64,000 nt of DNA from NCBI RefSeq assembly GCF_024730785.1, contig NZ_CP102830.1:3820001-3884000 (forward strand). The letters are read 5' to 3'. The notes under the pieces were generated by a model, which did not search any database, was not told the DNA's origin, and was given only the letters and a program-made list of their open reading frames with translations. Of this stretch, positions 44,521 to 55,194 are shown piece by piece. Each line of letters opens with the position of its first letter. Position 1 is the stretch's first letter. Source of the DNA: Pseudomonas sp. LS44 (GTDB lineage: Bacteria > Pseudomonadota > Gammaproteobacteria > Pseudomonadales > Pseudomonadaceae). The position numbers and the translations under genes were made by a program.

Positions 44521-45849
44521 CTAGCGCAGCATGCCGCCGCCATAACCCTTCAGGTTGGCCTTCTTCATCAGGGACTCGTACTGATGGGAAACGAGGTGTG
44601 ATTGTACTTGCGACATAAAGTCCATCACGACCACGACCACGATCAACAACGACGTCCCGCCAAGGTAGAACGGTACATTTGCAGCCACCACAAGAAACTG
44701 TGGCAACAAGCAAACTGCCGTCATATACAGAGCACCGAACAGAGTCAAACGAGTCAACACGCCATCGATATAGCGCGCAGACTGTTCGCCTGGACGGATA
44801 CCCGGAATGAAAGCACCGGACTTCTTCAGGTTTTCCGCAACATCTTTCGGGTTAAACATCAACGCCGTATAGAAGAAGCAGAAGAACACGATCCCTGCAC
44901 TAAACAGCAAAATGTTCAGCGGCTGACCTGGCGCAATCGCCTGCGATACGTCTTGCAACCAGCTAAGCCCAGCGGATTGGCCAAACCAGGTGCCCAACGA
45001 CGCTGGAAATAACAACAGGCTGCTAGCAAAGATCGCCGGGATAACACCCGCCATATTGACCTTCAACGGCAAGTGGCTCGTCTGCGCAGCAAAGACCTTT
45101 CGTCCCTGCTGACGTTTGGCGTAGTGCACCGCAATGCGACGCTGGCCACGCTCGATGAACACCACAAAACCGATGATTGCCACCGCTAACAAGCCGATTG
45201 CGACCAAGGCAAAAATATTGATATCACCCTGACGCGCCGACTCGAAGGACTGCCCAATCGCTTGCGGCAAACCCGCAACGATCCCTGCGAAAATCAGCAT
45301 CGAAATGCCGTTACCGACACCCCGCTCAGTGATTTGCTCACCAAGCCACATCATGAACATTGCACCCGCCACGAAGGTGGTGACAGCCACGAAGTGGAAA
45401 CCAAAATCCGCCGAAAACGCGACACCTTGACCTGCCAGGCCAACAGACATGCCAGTCGCCTGAACCAGCGCGAGAATCAAGGTACCGTAGCGTGTGTATT
45501 GGCTGATCTTACGACGACCAGCCTCACCTTCCTTCTTCAACTGCTCGAGCTGCGGGCTGACTGCGGTCATGAGCTGCATGATGATCGAAGCCGAAATGTA
45601 CGGCATGATCCCCAATGCAAAAATGCTCATCCGCTCCAGCGCACCGCCAGAAAACATGTTGAACAGGCTAAGAATAGTCCCCTCATTCTGCCGGAACAGG
45701 TCAGCCAGCCGTTCTGGGTTGATCCCCGGAACCGGAATGTGCGCCCCTATCCGATAGACGATGATCGCCATAAGAAGGAAGCGCAGCCGAGCCCAAAGTT
45801 CGGACAACCCACCATTGCTGAGCGCTGAGAGAGCACCTTGCTTAGCCAT
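44521..45849 (-). CDS. secY: Protein translocase subunit SecY
   Basis: A 442-residue channel with ten membrane helices. Features: [25 protein letters not shown] in the N-terminal helix region, the cytoplasmic loop [16 protein letters not shown] (C4/C5 type), and [14 protein letters not shown]. It forms SecYEG with SecA or the ribosome. The ATG directly abuts the rplO stop (TAA-ATG). Confidence 0.98.
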   Translation of the reverse strand: MAKQGALSALSNGGLSELWARLRFLLMAIIVYRIGAHIPVPGINPERLADLFRQNEGTILSLFNMFSGGALERMSIFALGIMPYISASIIMQLMTAVSPQLEQLKKEGEAGRRKISQYTRYGTLILALVQATGMSVGLAGQGVAFSADFGFHFVAVTTFVAGAMFMMWLGEQITERGVGNGISMLIFAGIVAGLPQAIGQSFESARQGDINIFALVAIGLLAVAIIGFVVFIERGQRRIAVHYAKRQQGRKVFAAQTSHLPLKVNMAGVIPAIFASSLLLFPASLGTWFGQSAGLSWLQDVSQAIAPGQPLNILLFSAGIVFFCFFYTALMFNPKDVAENLKKSGAFIPGIRPGEQSARYIDGVLTRLTLFGALYMTAVCLLPQFLVVAANVPFYLGGTSLLIVVVVVMDFMSQVQSHLVSHQYESLMKKANLKGYGGGMLR

Positions 45850-46284
45850 TTATTCCTCGAACTTACCGCCAACTGCTTCGATAGCCGCCCGCGCACCCTT
45901 GGTGGCAGCGATACCTTTAAGGGTGACAGCACGAGTAACCTCACCGGACAGCATCACTTTAACGCGCTGTACGTGTTGGTTAATCAGGTTGGCATCCTTC
46001 AGCGCTTGCAGAGTAACGATGTCGCCTTGCACCTTGTTCAGCTCGGAGGTACGCACTTCCGCACGATCCATAGCCTTCAAAGATACGAAGCCGAACTTCG
46101 GCAGGCGACGATGCAGCGGCTGCTGGCCACCCTCGAAGCCGGGAGCAATGGTACCGCCGGAACGGGAGGTTTGACCCTTGTGGCCACGGCCACCAGTCTT
46201 ACCCAACCCGCTACCGATACCACGACCGGGACGGTGCTTTTCGCGACGGGCACCCGGCGCGGAACGCAGATCGTTCAATTGCAT
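45850..46284 (-). CDS. rplO: 50S ribosomal protein L15
   Basis: A 144-residue protein. The glycine-rich N-terminus [19 protein letters not shown] penetrates 23S RNA. The C-terminus has the usual [18 protein letters not shown]. Confidence 0.98.
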   Translation of the reverse strand: MQLNDLRSAPGARREKHRPGRGIGSGLGKTGGRGHKGQTSRSGGTIAPGFEGGQQPLHRRLPKFGFVSLKAMDRAEVRTSELNKVQGDIVTLQALKDANLINQHVQRVKVMLSGEVTRAVTLKGIAATKGARAAIEAVGGKFEE

Positions 46285-46287
46285 GTC

Positions 46288-46470
46288 TTAACCCTCCACA
46301 CGCAGAAGGTAATAGGCCTTGTTGATCATGCCGCGATTCTCTGGTGTATCCAGAACCTCAACGGTATGACCGATACGACGCAGGCCGAGACCTTTGACGC
46401 AAGCCTTATGATTAGCCAGTCGGCCGCTCACGCTTTTTACCAGCGTGACTTTGACAGTTGCATTAGCCAT
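46288..46470 (-). CDS. rpmD: 50S ribosomal protein L30
   Basis: A 60-residue protein: [14 protein letters not shown] start and [20 protein letters not shown] core. Three bases separate it from rplO and two from rpsE. Confidence 0.97.
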   Translation of the reverse strand: MANATVKVTLVKSVSGRLANHKACVKGLGLRRIGHTVEVLDTPENRGMINKAYYLLRVEG

Positions 46471-46472
46471 GG

Positions 46473-46973
46473 TTAGAGAATCTCCTCGATGCTCTTGCCA
46501 CGCTTGGCAGCTACCGACTCAGGCGACTGCATGGCTTTCAACCCTTTGAAAGTGGCGTGAACCACGTTCACCGGATTGGTGGAGCCATAGCATTTAGCCA
46601 AAACGTTTTGCACACCAGCAACCTCGAGAACAGCGCGCATAGCGCCGCCAGCGATGATACCGGTACCTTCAGAAGCAGGCTGCATGAACACCTTGGAGGC
46701 ACCATGAGCAGACTTCATTGCGTACTGCAAGGTTGTGCCGTTCAGGTCAACTTGGATCATGTTGCGACGAGCCGCTTCCATAGCCTTCTGGATGGCAGCA
46801 GGCACTTCGCGCGACTTGCCGCGCCCGAAACCAACGCGGCCCTTGCCGTCACCAACCACGGTCAGCGCCGTAAAGGTGAAAATACGGCCACCCTTAACGG
46901 TTTTGGCAACGCGGTTAACCTGTACCAGCTTCTCGATGTAGCCTTCGTCGCGCTTTTGGTCGTTATTTGCCAT
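46473..46973 (-). CDS. rpsE: 30S ribosomal protein S5
   Basis: A 166-residue decoding-fidelity protein. The N-terminal dsRBD-like part reads [19 protein letters not shown] and the C-terminal part [18 protein letters not shown]. The VKGG(R) loop where spectinomycin-resistance changes arise looks wild type. Confidence 0.98.
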   Translation of the reverse strand: MANNDQKRDEGYIEKLVQVNRVAKTVKGGRIFTFTALTVVGDGKGRVGFGRGKSREVPAAIQKAMEAARRNMIQVDLNGTTLQYAMKSAHGASKVFMQPASEGTGIIAGGAMRAVLEVAGVQNVLAKCYGSTNPVNVVHATFKGLKAMQSPESVAAKRGKSIEEIL

Positions 46974-46976
46974 AAC

Positions 46977-47327
46977 TTAGAACTCCAGCCCGCCTTCACG
47001 AGCAGCATCAGCCAGCGCTTTAACGCGGCCGTGGTACTTGAAGCCAGAACGGTCGAATGCCACCTGGGTTACGCCAGCCGCCTTCGCGCGCTCAGCCACC
47101 AGCTGACCTACTTTCTTTGCAGCGTCGATATTGCCAGTAGCGCCATCACGCAGCTCTCCGTCCAATGTCGAGGCGCTGGCCAGGACCTTGGCGCCGTCGG
47201 CCGAAATGACCTGGGCGTAGATGTGCTGGGAAGAGCGGTACACGCAGAGGCGTACCGCCTCCAGCTCGCGCATCTTCAGGCGTGCCTTGCGAGCGCGACG
47301 CAGACGAGTTTCTTTCTTTACGCTCAT
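46977..47327 (-). CDS. rplR: 50S ribosomal protein L18
   Basis: A 116-residue 5S-rRNA-binding protein. Basic N-terminus ([18 protein letters not shown]) and C-terminal [27 protein letters not shown]. Confidence 0.98.
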   Translation of the reverse strand: MSVKKETRLRRARKARLKMRELEAVRLCVYRSSQHIYAQVISADGAKVLASASTLDGELRDGATGNIDAAKKVGQLVAERAKAAGVTQVAFDRSGFKYHGRVKALADAAREGGLEF

Positions 47328-47337
47328 TTGCTATGCC

Positions 47338-47871
47338 CTACTTCTTCTTAGCTTCTTTACGACGGACGACTTCGTCAGCGTAACGCACGCCTTTGCCTTT
47401 ATACGGCTCAGGACGACGGAAGTCGCGAATCTCCGCAGCCACCTGACCAACCAGCTGCTTGTCGATACCTTTAATCAAGATATCTGTCTGGCTAGGCGTT
47501 TCAGCGGTGATGCCTTGCGGCAGTTCGTAGTCAACCGGGTGCGAGAAACCAAGAGCGAGGTTGAGAACTTGCCCTTTAGCCTGAGCCTTGTAGCCCACGC
47601 CAACGAGCTGCAACTTACGCTCAAAGCCTTGGCTTACGCCAATCACCATGTTATTGACCAGCGCCCGAGTAGTACCAGCCATGGCCCGGTTTTGCTGATC
47701 GCCATTGCGCGCAGCAAAACGCAACTCACCTGCTTCCTGGATCACTTCTACGGACGAATGTACATTCAGCTCTAGAACGCCTTTGGCGCCCTGTACCGAG
47801 AGCTGCTGGCCGGCCAGCTTAACTTCAACACCGGCAGGCAGCTTTACGGGGTTCTTAGCAACGCGAGACAT
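47338..47871 (-). CDS. rplF: 50S ribosomal protein L6
   Basis: A 177-residue protein of two repeated folds near the factor-binding site. [17 protein letters not shown] start and the C-terminal [16 protein letters not shown] segment, which touches the GTPase centre. Confidence 0.98.
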   Translation of the reverse strand: MSRVAKNPVKLPAGVEVKLAGQQLSVQGAKGVLELNVHSSVEVIQEAGELRFAARNGDQQNRAMAGTTRALVNNMVIGVSQGFERKLQLVGVGYKAQAKGQVLNLALGFSHPVDYELPQGITAETPSQTDILIKGIDKQLVGQVAAEIRDFRRPEPYKGKGVRYADEVVRRKEAKKK

Positions 47872-47883
47872 GCTTATCCCCCC

Positions 47884-48276
47884 TTAGAACACTGTGCAAA
47901 GCACTTCGCCACCGACACCGGCAGCGCGCGCAGCACGATCCGTCATCACACCTTTGTTGGTGGAGACGATGGACACACCGAGACCGCCGCGAACTTTCGG
48001 CAGCTGATCAACGGCTTTGTACTGACGCAGACCTGGACGGCTAACGCGCTTCAGCTCTTCGATGACCGGGCGGCCCTCAAAATACTTGAGCTCGATAGAC
48101 AGCAGCGGTTTCGCTTCAGTCGTGGTCTGAAAACCCGCAATGTAGCCTTCGTCCTTGAGGACCTTGGCTACAGCCACCTTCAACTTGGAAGAGGGCATGC
48201 TTACAACGGACTTTTCAGCCATCTGGGCATTACGGATACGAGTTAGCATGTCCGCTAACGGGTCCTGCATACTCAT
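47884..48276 (-). CDS. rpsH: 30S ribosomal protein S8
   Basis: A 130-residue protein. Start [18 protein letters not shown] and C-terminal [23 protein letters not shown]. In E. coli it autoregulates the spc operon by binding mRNA near rplE. The gap ahead of this gene (48277-48443) is long for the operon and contains a strong hairpin. Confidence 0.98.
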   Translation of the reverse strand: MSMQDPLADMLTRIRNAQMAEKSVVSMPSSKLKVAVAKVLKDEGYIAGFQTTTEAKPLLSIELKYFEGRPVIEELKRVSRPGLRQYKAVDQLPKVRGGLGVSIVSTNKGVMTDRAARAAGVGGEVLCTVF

Positions 48277-48377
48277 GGGCTAGATGCTCCTAAACAAAAA
48301 ATGGCCTAACGGCCTGATACCAACCAAGTCCAAACCCGGACTCAGAAGAGCCGGTCATTCTATAGACAGGCCAGAAA

Positions 48378-48406
48378 CGAATCAAGCCCCAAAGGGGCTT
48401 GATTCG
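48378..48406. other. Perfect 13-bp-arm hairpin inside the spc operon
   Basis: CGAATCAAGCCCC-AAA-GGGGCTTGATTCG in the 167-base gap between rpsN and rpsH. On the mRNA (minus) strand it is followed by GTTTCTGGC, not a T-run, so it is more likely a processing, stability or regulatory hairpin than a terminator. A smaller GGCCTAACGGCC hairpin lies at about 48302. Confidence 0.75.
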
Positions 48407-48443
48407 TAGCCAGAAGCGGCAACCGAGGTTACCGCTACGGACT

Positions 48444-48749
48444 TTACCAGCTAGCTTTCACCAAGCCCGGCACGTCACCGCGCATGGCGGCCTCGCGCAG
48501 CTTGTTACGGCCGAGACCGAATTTGCGATATACACCGTGCGGACGACCGGTGATACGGCAACGGTTGCGCAGACGCGAGGAAGAGGCATCGCGCGGCTGC
48601 TTTTGCAGCGCGACTTGAGCTTCCCAGCGAGCTTCAGGACTGGTGTTCGGATTAACGATCAGAGCTTTGAGCTCGGCACGCTTCTTCGCGAACTTAGCCA
48701 CCGTTTGCTGACGCTTCAGCTCACGGTTTTTCATGCTTAGTTTGGCCAT
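48444..48749 (-). CDS. rpsN: 30S ribosomal protein S14 (long, zinc-free form)
   Basis: A 101-residue protein with [21 protein letters not shown], the conserved 3' module. The CxxC zinc pair of the short form is absent. The start at [14 protein letters not shown] (48749) is standard; the upstream in-frame extension overlaps rplE. Confidence 0.98.
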   Translation of the reverse strand: MAKLSMKNRELKRQQTVAKFAKKRAELKALIVNPNTSPEARWEAQVALQKQPRDASSSRLRNRCRITGRPHGVYRKFGLGRNKLREAAMRGDVPGLVKASW

Positions 48750-48762
48750 GGTCCTACTCCAA

Positions 48763-49302
48763 TCAGTTGCGGAACGGGAAGTTGAAGGCGCGCAGCAAAG
48801 CACGACCCTCATCATCCGTACGAGCAGTGGTGGTCAGGGTGATGTCCAGACCGCGCAGGGCATCAATCTTGTCGTAATCGATCTCCGGGAAGATGATCTG
48901 CTCTTTGACGCCCATGCTGTAGTTGCCGCGACCATCGAAGGACTTGGCATTCAGGCCACGGAAGTCACGCACCCGCGGCAGGGAGATCGCGAGCAGGCGA
49001 TCCAGGAATTCATACATACGATCGCGACGCAGGGTTACCTTGACGCCAATCGGCCAGCCTTCGCGGACTTTGAAGCCTGCGATGGATTTCCGAGCGAAAG
49101 TCACAATAGGCTTCTGCCCAGTGATTTTTTCCAAGTCAGCTACCGCGTTTTCGATGATTTTCTTGTCACCGATCGCTTCGCCCAGGCCCATGTTCAGGGT
49201 GATCTTGGTAATGCGCGGAACTTCCATCACGTTCGCCAACTGAAGTTGATCCTTCAGTTTTGGCGCGATTTCTTTCCGGTAAATCTCTTTTAGTCGTGCC
49301 AT
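48763..49302 (-). CDS. rplE: 50S ribosomal protein L5
   Basis: A 179-residue 5S-binding protein bridging to S13. [20 protein letters not shown] start, [19 protein letters not shown] and a C-terminal [21 protein letters not shown]. Confidence 0.98.
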   Translation of the reverse strand: MARLKEIYRKEIAPKLKDQLQLANVMEVPRITKITLNMGLGEAIGDKKIIENAVADLEKITGQKPIVTFARKSIAGFKVREGWPIGVKVTLRRDRMYEFLDRLLAISLPRVRDFRGLNAKSFDGRGNYSMGVKEQIIFPEIDYDKIDALRGLDITLTTTARTDDEGRALLRAFNFPFRN

Positions 49303-49321
49303 GGTATCTACCTAGCAGTGC

Positions 49322-49636
49322 TCAAGCGTCGACCGGCTTTTGGTTCGACTTGAAGACACGAATTTTTTTGCCTTCTTCTACTTTGAAACCGACGCGGTCA
49401 GCCTTGTTGGTTTCAGCATTGAAGATGGCGACGTTAGAAGCATGCAGAGGCGCTTCTTTCTCGACGATACCGCCCTGAACGCCCGACATCGGGTTCGGCT
49501 TGGTATGACGCTTGACCAAGTTGACCCCACCAATAACCAGACGGTCATCAGCGAGCACTTTCAGCACCTTACCGCGCTTACCCTTGTCCTTGCCGGCGAT
49601 CACGATGATCTCGTCGTCACGACGAATCTTTTGCAT
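49322..49636 (-). CDS. rplX: 50S ribosomal protein L24
   Basis: A 104-residue assembly initiator with a KOW motif ([20 protein letters not shown]). Confidence 0.98.
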   Translation of the reverse strand: MQKIRRDDEIIVIAGKDKGKRGKVLKVLADDRLVIGGVNLVKRHTKPNPMSGVQGGIVEKEAPLHASNVAIFNAETNKADRVGFKVEEGKKIRVFKSNQKPVDA

Positions 49637-49647
49637 GTCGGATCTCC

Positions 49648-50016
49648 TTACAGCACTTCAGGGGCGAGCGAGACGATCTTCATGAACTTCTCAGAGCGAA
49701 GTTCACGGGTCACGGGCCCAAAAATACGGGTACCGATCGGCTCTTGCTTGTTGTTCAGAAGAACAGCAGCGTTGCCGTCGAAGCGAATAATCGAACCATC
49801 CGGACGGCGAACGCCGTGACGGGTACGGACCACAACAGCGGTCATTACCTGGCCTTTCTTCACTTTCCCGCGCGGAATTGCTTCCTTAACGGTCACCTTG
49901 ATGATGTCGCCGATTCCGGCATAACGGCGGTGCGAACCGCCGAGTACCTTAATACACATAACGCGGCGTGCACCGCTGTTATCAGCCACATCGAGCATGG
50001 ATTGAGTCTGAATCAT
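49648..50016 (-). CDS. rplN: 50S ribosomal protein L14
   Basis: A 122-residue subunit-interface protein. Start [20 protein letters not shown] and [20 protein letters not shown] end (here [16 protein letters not shown]). First gene of the spc operon, 23 bases after rpsQ with no visible separate promoter. Confidence 0.98.
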   Translation of the reverse strand: MIQTQSMLDVADNSGARRVMCIKVLGGSHRRYAGIGDIIKVTVKEAIPRGKVKKGQVMTAVVVRTRHGVRRPDGSIIRFDGNAAVLLNNKQEPIGTRIFGPVTRELRSEKFMKIVSLAPEVL

Positions 50017-50039
50017 AAAATTTCTCCGACCCCTAGCTC

Positions 50040-50306
50040 TTAGACTTCGACTGCGCGTTCAACGATCTCAACCAGTGCCCAAGATTTGGTCTTGGCCAGC
50101 GGACGGGTCTCGCGAATGGAGACCTTGTCGCCGATGCGGCACTCGTTGGTTTCATCATGAACGTGCAACTTGGTCGAACGCTTGACGTACTTGCCGTAGA
50201 TCGGGTGCTTAACGCGACGCTCGATCAATACGGTGATGGTCTTGTCCATCTTGTCGCTGACGACACGGCCGGTCAGCGTACGGACGGTTTTTTCGGCTTC
50301 AGCCAT
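50040..50306 (-). CDS. rpsQ: 30S ribosomal protein S17
   Basis: An 88-residue OB-fold protein. [21 protein letters not shown] start region and [21 protein letters not shown] at 50306 preferred over an ATC-spaced upstream M. Confidence 0.97.
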   Translation of the reverse strand: MAEAEKTVRTLTGRVVSDKMDKTITVLIERRVKHPIYGKYVKRSTKLHVHDETNECRIGDKVSIRETRPLAKTKSWALVEIVERAVEV

Positions 50307-50308
50307 GA

Positions 50309-50500
50309 TCACTTACCTGCCTGCTGGTTGAGCACAGTCTTCACGCGAGCGATGTCACGCTTAACTTGCGAGAGCAGGTGAGACTGCCCCAACTGACCAG
50401 TCGCTTTCTGCATACGCAGATTGAACTGATCGCGCAGCAGACCAAGCAATTGCTCGTTCAGCTGCTGTGCTGATTTTTCACGAAGTTCATTCGCCTTCAT
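50309..50500 (-). CDS. rpmC: 50S ribosomal protein L29
   Basis: A 63-residue two-helix protein beside the tunnel exit: [19 protein letters not shown] and [19 protein letters not shown]. The ATG overlaps the rplP stop by one base (TGATG). Confidence 0.97.
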
Positions 50501-50913
50501 CACATCACCGTCCGCTTAACAAAGGAGGTGGCGATTGGCAGCTTTGCAGCAGCCAGGGCGAAAGCCTCACGCGCCAACTCTTCAGAAACACCCTCGATTT
50601 CATACAGGACCTTGCCTGGCTGAATCTGGGCCACCCAATACTCCACGCTACCCTTCCCTTTACCCATCCGCACTTCGAGAGGCTTCTTGGTAACCGGCTT
50701 GTCCGGGAAAACACGGATCCAGATTTTCCCGCCACGCTTAACGTGACGAGTCAGAGCCCGGCGAGCGGACTCAATCTGGCGGGCGGTAAGACGACCGCGA
50801 GCGACAGACTTCAGTGCGAACTCACCGAAGCTGACCTTGCTACCGCGATGAGCCAGGCCACGGTTGTGACCAGTCATCTGCTTGCGGAATTTTGTACGCT
50901 TTGGTTGCAGCAT
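50500..50913 (-). CDS. rplP: 50S ribosomal protein L16
   Basis: A 137-residue protein near the A-site tRNA elbow. [19 protein letters not shown] start and the basic [21 protein letters not shown] segment. The arginine hydroxylated in E. coli lies in the conserved [12 protein letters not shown] region. Confidence 0.98.
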
Positions 50914-50925
50914 TGTGCGTACTCC

Positions 50926-51612
50926 TTACTTAGCAGCTTTTTTACGAGGCGCAGGCGCTTGCGGTTTCAGCTCTTCTTTGAGGCCACCGATGACCTCACC
51001 TTTGAAGATCCAAACCTTCACACCGATCACACCGTAAGTGGTGTGCGCTTCGTAAGTGGCGTAGTCGATATCGGCACGCAGGGTGTGCAGCGGCACACGA
51101 CCTTCGCGATACCACTCGGTACGGGCGATTTCTGCACCGCCAAGACGACCGCTCACCTGAATCTTGATGCCCTTGGCACCAATACGCATGGCGTTTTGTA
51201 CGGCACGTTTCATGGCGCGGCGGAACATCACACGACGCTCCAGCTGCTGAGCAACGCTTTGCGCTACCAACAGACCGTCGAGCTCCGGCTTGCGGATCTC
51301 TTCGATGTTGATGTGCACAGGCACACCCATTTGCTTGGTCAGGTCCTGACGCAGCTTCTCAACATCTTCACCTTTCTTGCCGATCACGATGCCGGGACGA
51401 GCGGTGTGGATGGTGATGCGTGCAGTCTGAGCCGGACGAGCGATGTCGATACGGCTTACGGACGCGCTTTTTAGTTTGTCTTGGAGATATTCACGAACCT
51501 TGAGGTCGGCAAACAGATAATCAGCGTATTGACGCTTGTCTGCGTACCAAACGGAGGTGTGCTCCTTGACGATTCCCAGGCGAATGCCAGTGGGATGTAC
51601 TTTCTGACCCAT
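50926..51612 (-). CDS. rpsC: 30S ribosomal protein S3
   Basis: A 228-residue mRNA-entry protein and helicase component. The KH domain contains [18 protein letters not shown]. The start [15 protein letters not shown] at 51612 is standard; the upstream 28 codons overlap rplV. Confidence 0.98.
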   Translation of the reverse strand: MGQKVHPTGIRLGIVKEHTSVWYADKRQYADYLFADLKVREYLQDKLKSASVSRIDIARPAQTARITIHTARPGIVIGKKGEDVEKLRQDLTKQMGVPVHINIEEIRKPELDGLLVAQSVAQQLERRVMFRRAMKRAVQNAMRIGAKGIKIQVSGRLGGAEIARTEWYREGRVPLHTLRADIDYATYEAHTTYGVIGVKVWIFKGEVIGGLKEELKPQAPAPRKKAAK

Positions 51613-51625
51613 CTGATCGACTCCG

Positions 51626-51958
51626 TTACTTGTCCGCAACCTTGACAGTGATATGGCAAGACCGCTTGACGATGCGATCAGCGCGGCCTTTGGCACGCGG
51701 CATGATGCGCTTCAGCGAACGCCCCTCGTTGACGAAAACGGTGCTGACCTTCAGGTCATCAACGTCTGCGCCTTCGTTGTGCTCAGCGTTGGCCACGGCC
51801 GACTCCAGCACTTTCTTGATGATCTCGGCGGCTTTCTTGTTGCTGAAAGCCAGGAGGTTGAGCGCTTCGCCCACCTTCTTCCCGCGGATCTGGTCGGCGA
51901 CCAAGCGGGCTTTCTGGGCGGAGATGCGAGCGCCCGACAACTTAGCGGCTACTTCCAT
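51626..51958 (-). CDS. rplV: 50S ribosomal protein L22
   Basis: A 110-residue protein whose hairpin ([18 protein letters not shown]) lines the exit tunnel. The tunnel loop is full length, so no macrolide-resistance deletion is visible. Confidence 0.98.
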   Translation of the reverse strand: MEVAAKLSGARISAQKARLVADQIRGKKVGEALNLLAFSNKKAAEIIKKVLESAVANAEHNEGADVDDLKVSTVFVNEGRSLKRIMPRAKGRADRIVKRSCHITVKVADK

Positions 51959-51968
51959 TTCCTACCCC

Positions 51969-52244
51969 TTAACGCTTGGCTTTCTTGTCCGCCACATGCC
52001 CACGATAAGTGCGGGTAGCAGCGAACTCGCCGAGTTTGTGGCCGACCATGTCCTCGTTGACGAGAACCGGAACGTGTTGGCGACCGTTATGTACAGCAAT
52101 GGTCAGACCGACCATCTGTGGCAGGATCATCGAACGACGCGACCAGGTTTTAACCGGCTTGCGATCGCTCTTTTCCACCGCCACTTCGACCTTCTTCAGT
52201 AGGTGAAGATCGATAAAAGGACCTTTTTTCAGAGAACGCGGCAC
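51969..52244 (-). CDS. rpsS: 30S ribosomal protein S19
   Basis: A 91-residue head protein: [18 protein letters not shown] and a C-terminal [21 protein letters not shown]. Confidence 0.98.
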   Translation of the reverse strand: MPRSLKKGPFIDLHLLKKVEVAVEKSDRKPVKTWSRRSMILPQMVGLTIAVHNGRQHVPVLVNEDMVGHKLGEFAATRTYRGHVADKKAKR

Positions 52245-52260
52245 TGTCGTATCCCTCTAG

Positions 52261-53082
52261 TTACTTGCGACGACGGACGATCATGTTATCGGTGCGTTTG
52301 TTACCACGAGTCTTCGCGCCCTTAGTCGGGAAGCCCCATGGAGACACCGGATGACGGCCACCAGAGGTACGACCTTCACCACCACCATGCGGGTGGTCAA
52401 CCGGGTTCATCGCCACACCGCGAACGGTCGGGCGAACGCCACGCCAGCGCTTGGCACCTGCCTTACCCAGCGAACGCAGGCTGTGCTCGGAGTTCGAGAC
52501 TTCACCCAAGGTCGCACGGCATTCGGCCAGTACTTTGCGCATTTCGCCGGAACGCAGACGCAGGGTCACATAAGCACCTTCACGAGCGACCAGCTGAGCC
52601 GAAGCGCCAGCGGAACGTGCGATCTGGGCGCCTTTGCCCGGCTTCAGCTCGATACCATGAATGGTCGAACCCAGCGGAATGTTGCGCAGCGGCAGGCTGT
52701 TGCCAGCCTTGATCGGCGCAGCGGAACCAGAGATCAGTTGATCACCAGCACTGACGCCTTTCGGAGCGATGATGTAACGACGCTCACCATCTGCATATTT
52801 CAGCAGAGCGATGTGCGCGGTACGGTTCGGGTCATATTCCACGCGCTCAACGACAGCAGGAATGCCATCCTTGTTGCGACGAAAATCGACCAGACGGTAA
52901 TGCTGCTTGTGACCACCACCGATATGACGGGTAGTGATGCGGCCGTTATTGTTACGACCACCAGTCTTCGACTTCTTCTCGAGCAGCGGAGCATAAGGAG
53001 CGCCTTTGTGCAGCTCCTGATTGACCACTTTGACCACGAAACGGCGGCCAGCGGAAGTCGGTTTGCATTTAACGATTGCCAT
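52261..53082 (-). CDS. rplB: 50S ribosomal protein L2
   Basis: A 273-residue protein needed for peptidyl-transferase centre assembly. [19 protein letters not shown] start. The conserved histidine loop [15 protein letters not shown] is present near residue 224. Confidence 0.98.
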   Translation of the reverse strand: MAIVKCKPTSAGRRFVVKVVNQELHKGAPYAPLLEKKSKTGGRNNNGRITTRHIGGGHKQHYRLVDFRRNKDGIPAVVERVEYDPNRTAHIALLKYADGERRYIIAPKGVSAGDQLISGSAAPIKAGNSLPLRNIPLGSTIHGIELKPGKGAQIARSAGASAQLVAREGAYVTLRLRSGEMRKVLAECRATLGEVSNSEHSLRSLGKAGAKRWRGVRPTVRGVAMNPVDHPHGGGEGRTSGGRHPVSPWGFPTKGAKTRGNKRTDNMIVRRRK

Positions 53083-53096
53083 GATGCGCCCCTACC

Positions 53097-53396
53097 TTAC
53101 TCAGCACTGCTGGTGAAATCGAGATCTTGGCCCGGCTGAAGAGCGATGTACGCCTTCTTCCAGTCGTTACGCTTGCCCAGACCGCGAGCGGTGCGCTTGG
53201 TCTTACCCTGAACATTCAGGGTGTTGACGGCGGCAACTTTCACGCTGAACAGGCTTTCGACGGCCTTCTTGATTTCCAGCTTGGTTGCATCAGTGGCAAC
53301 CTTGAAAACGAATTGGCTCTTGCCGTCCGCCAGCACAGTGGCTTTCTCGGAGACATGCGGGCCAACCAGCACTTTAAATACGCGTTCCTGGTTCAT
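53097..53396 (-). CDS. rplW: 50S ribosomal protein L23
   Basis: A 99-residue tunnel-exit dock for trigger factor and [23 protein letters not shown] start. Its ATG overlaps the rplD stop (ATGA). Confidence 0.98.
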   Translation of the reverse strand: MNQERVFKVLVGPHVSEKATVLADGKSQFVFKVATDATKLEIKKAVESLFSVKVAAVNTLNVQGKTKRTARGLGKRNDWKKAYIALQPGQDLDFTSSAE

Positions 53397-53995
53397 CCCA
53401 GCAGCTCCTCGAATTTCTTCACGGCGGACACAGTGACCAGCACCTTGTCGTAGGCGATCAGGCTGACAGGATCGGAACCTTGGACATCACGTACGTCGAC
53501 GTGCGGCAGGTTGCGCGCAGCCAGGTACAGGTTCTGGTCAACAGCGTCGGACACGATCAGAACATCGTTCAGACCCATGCCATTCAGCTTGTCCAGGAGA
53601 ACCTTGGTCTTCGGCGTTTCAACCGCGAAGTCTTCCACGACAACCAGACGATCCAGACGAACCAACTCGGAGAGGATCGAGCGCAGAGCGGCGCGATACA
53701 TCTTCTTGTTGAGTTTCTGGTCATGGTTCTGCGGACGAGCTGCGAAGGTCACACCACCGCCACGCCAGATCGGACCACGAGTGGTACCAGCACGAGCACG
53801 ACCAGTGCCCTTCTGACGCCACGGACGCTTGCCGCCACCGGACACGTCGGAACGGGTCTTCTGCTGCTTGCTGCCCTGACGGCCGCCAGCCATGTAGGCG
53901 ACAACGGCCTGGTGAACCAGGGTCTCGTTGAATTCGCTACCGAAGGTTGCTTCGGAGACCTCGATCGCCTGAGCGTTAGTTACATTCAATTGCAT
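53393..53995 (-). CDS. rplD: 50S ribosomal protein L4
   Basis: A 200-residue protein whose loop ([20 protein letters not shown]) reaches into the tunnel. In E. coli it represses its own operon. The loop appears intact. Confidence 0.98.
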   Translation of the reverse strand: MQLNVTNAQAIEVSEATFGSEFNETLVHQAVVAYMAGGRQGSKQQKTRSDVSGGGKRPWRQKGTGRARAGTTRGPIWRGGGVTFAARPQNHDQKLNKKMYRAALRSILSELVRLDRLVVVEDFAVETPKTKVLLDKLNGMGLNDVLIVSDAVDQNLYLAARNLPHVDVRDVQGSDPVSLIAYDKVLVTVSAVKKFEELLG

Positions 53996-54009
53996 CTCAG
54001 CATCTCCCC

Positions 54010-54645
54010 TTAACCGCGAGCCTTGGCAGCCGGACGCACAACCAGATTGCCGCCAGTAGCGCCAGGAACGGCACCCTTGACCAGCAACAGATTGCGTTCA
54101 GCGTCGACGCGCACAACTTCCAGGGACTGCACGGTCACGCGCTCAGCGCCCATATGACCGGACATTTTCTTGCCCTTGAATACACGACCAGGAGTCTGGC
54201 ACTGGCCGATGGAACCTGGGACGCGGTGCGAGAGGGAGTTACCGTGGGTATTGTCTTGACCGCGGAAGTTCCAGCGCTTGATGGTACCGGCAAAGCCTTT
54301 ACCCTTGGATTCGCCGGTGACATCCACCAGCTGACCAGCTTGGAACAACTCAGCAGTAATCTGATCGCCAGCCTGGTACTCGCCTTCTGCAAGACGAAAT
54401 TCCCAGACGCCACGACCAGCAGCGACATTAGCCTTGGCGAAGTGACCAGCCTGAGCCTTGGTTACGCGGGAAGCACGACGCTCACCAACGGTCACCTGCA
54501 CAGCGCGATAGCCATCGCTTTCTTCAGTTTTGAATTGGGTGACGCGATTCGGCTCGATCTCAATGACCGTAACCGGAATGGAGACACCTTCTTCGGTGAA
54601 AATGCGGGTCATACCGCACTTACGACCGACTACACCAATAGTCAT
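54010..54645 (-). CDS. rplC: 50S ribosomal protein L3
   Basis: A 211-residue 23S-binding protein. [20 protein letters not shown] start, and the central [21 protein letters not shown] with the glutamine that is methylated in E. coli. The MTIG start is preferred over a longer frame. Confidence 0.98.
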   Translation of the reverse strand: MTIGVVGRKCGMTRIFTEEGVSIPVTVIEIEPNRVTQFKTEESDGYRAVQVTVGERRASRVTKAQAGHFAKANVAAGRGVWEFRLAEGEYQAGDQITAELFQAGQLVDVTGESKGKGFAGTIKRWNFRGQDNTHGNSLSHRVPGSIGQCQTPGRVFKGKKMSGHMGAERVTVQSLEVVRVDAERNLLLVKGAVPGATGGNLVVRPAAKARG

Positions 54646-54729
54646 GTTGTAAAACCTCATGAGTGTACGGGGCTTTCACCCGCTATGGCCGCCCATTTCA
54701 GAGCGTTACACGACTAAAACCCCAAGGTT

Positions 54730-55041
54730 TTAGCCGAGGCTGATCTGCACTTCCACGCCAGCCGCAAGGTCGAGCTTCATCAGCGCGTCAACGGTTTTAT
54801 CCGTCGGCTGGACGATGTCCAGAACACGCTTATGAGTGCGAATCTCGTACTGATCGCGCGCGTCTTTGTTGACGTGCGGAGAGGTCAGTACAGTGAAACG
54901 CTCCTTGCGAGTAGGCAGAGGAATAGGACCACGCACCTGAGCACCAGTACGTTTCGCGGTTTCCACGATTTCCTGGGTGGATTGATCGATCAGGCGATGG
55001 TCAAAAGCCTTCAACCGAATACGGATTTGTTGGTTTTGCAT
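54730..55041 (-). CDS. rpsJ: 30S ribosomal protein S10 (NusE)
   Basis: A 103-residue protein that also acts as NusE with NusB in antitermination; nusB lies at 21777 of this window. [19 protein letters not shown] start. First gene of the S10 operon, 58 bases after the predicted transcript start. Confidence 0.98.
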   Translation of the reverse strand: MQNQQIRIRLKAFDHRLIDQSTQEIVETAKRTGAQVRGPIPLPTRKERFTVLTSPHVNKDARDQYEIRTHKRVLDIVQPTDKTVDALMKLDLAAGVEVQISLG

Positions 55042-55106
55042 TTTGACCTCAGACTCTATCTCTGCTATCCCCAACGGACGGACTACGCCCGTTAAAAGGA
55101 GGCGTG

Positions 55107-55135
55107 ATTGTACGGATGCGCCCGCAGAGTGTCAA
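55107..55135 (-). promoter_or_regulatory. Consensus-like sigma70 promoter of the S10 operon
   Basis: TTGACA-N17-TACAAT on the minus strand: perfect -35 and a five-of-six -10. The leader to the rpsJ start is about 60 nt, too short for an E. coli-type L4 attenuator of roughly 170 nt. Confidence 0.85.
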
Positions 55136-55147
55136 CGCTCGAACCAC

Positions 55148-55184
55148 AAAACAAAAAGGACCCCGAAGGGTCCTTTTTGTTTTC
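55148..55184 (-). terminator. Intrinsic terminator after tuf
   Basis: AAAAAGGACCC-TTCG-GGGTCCTTTTTGTTTT on the minus strand. It separates the str operon from the S10 operon that begins 13 bases later with its own promoter. Confidence 0.92.
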
Positions 55185-55194
55185 AGTCGACCGA

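Noticed and set aside
48378..48406. Intrinsic terminator splitting the spc operon
   Set aside because: The hairpin is strong but is followed by GTTTCTGGC rather than a U-run, and no promoter was found for rpsH onward.
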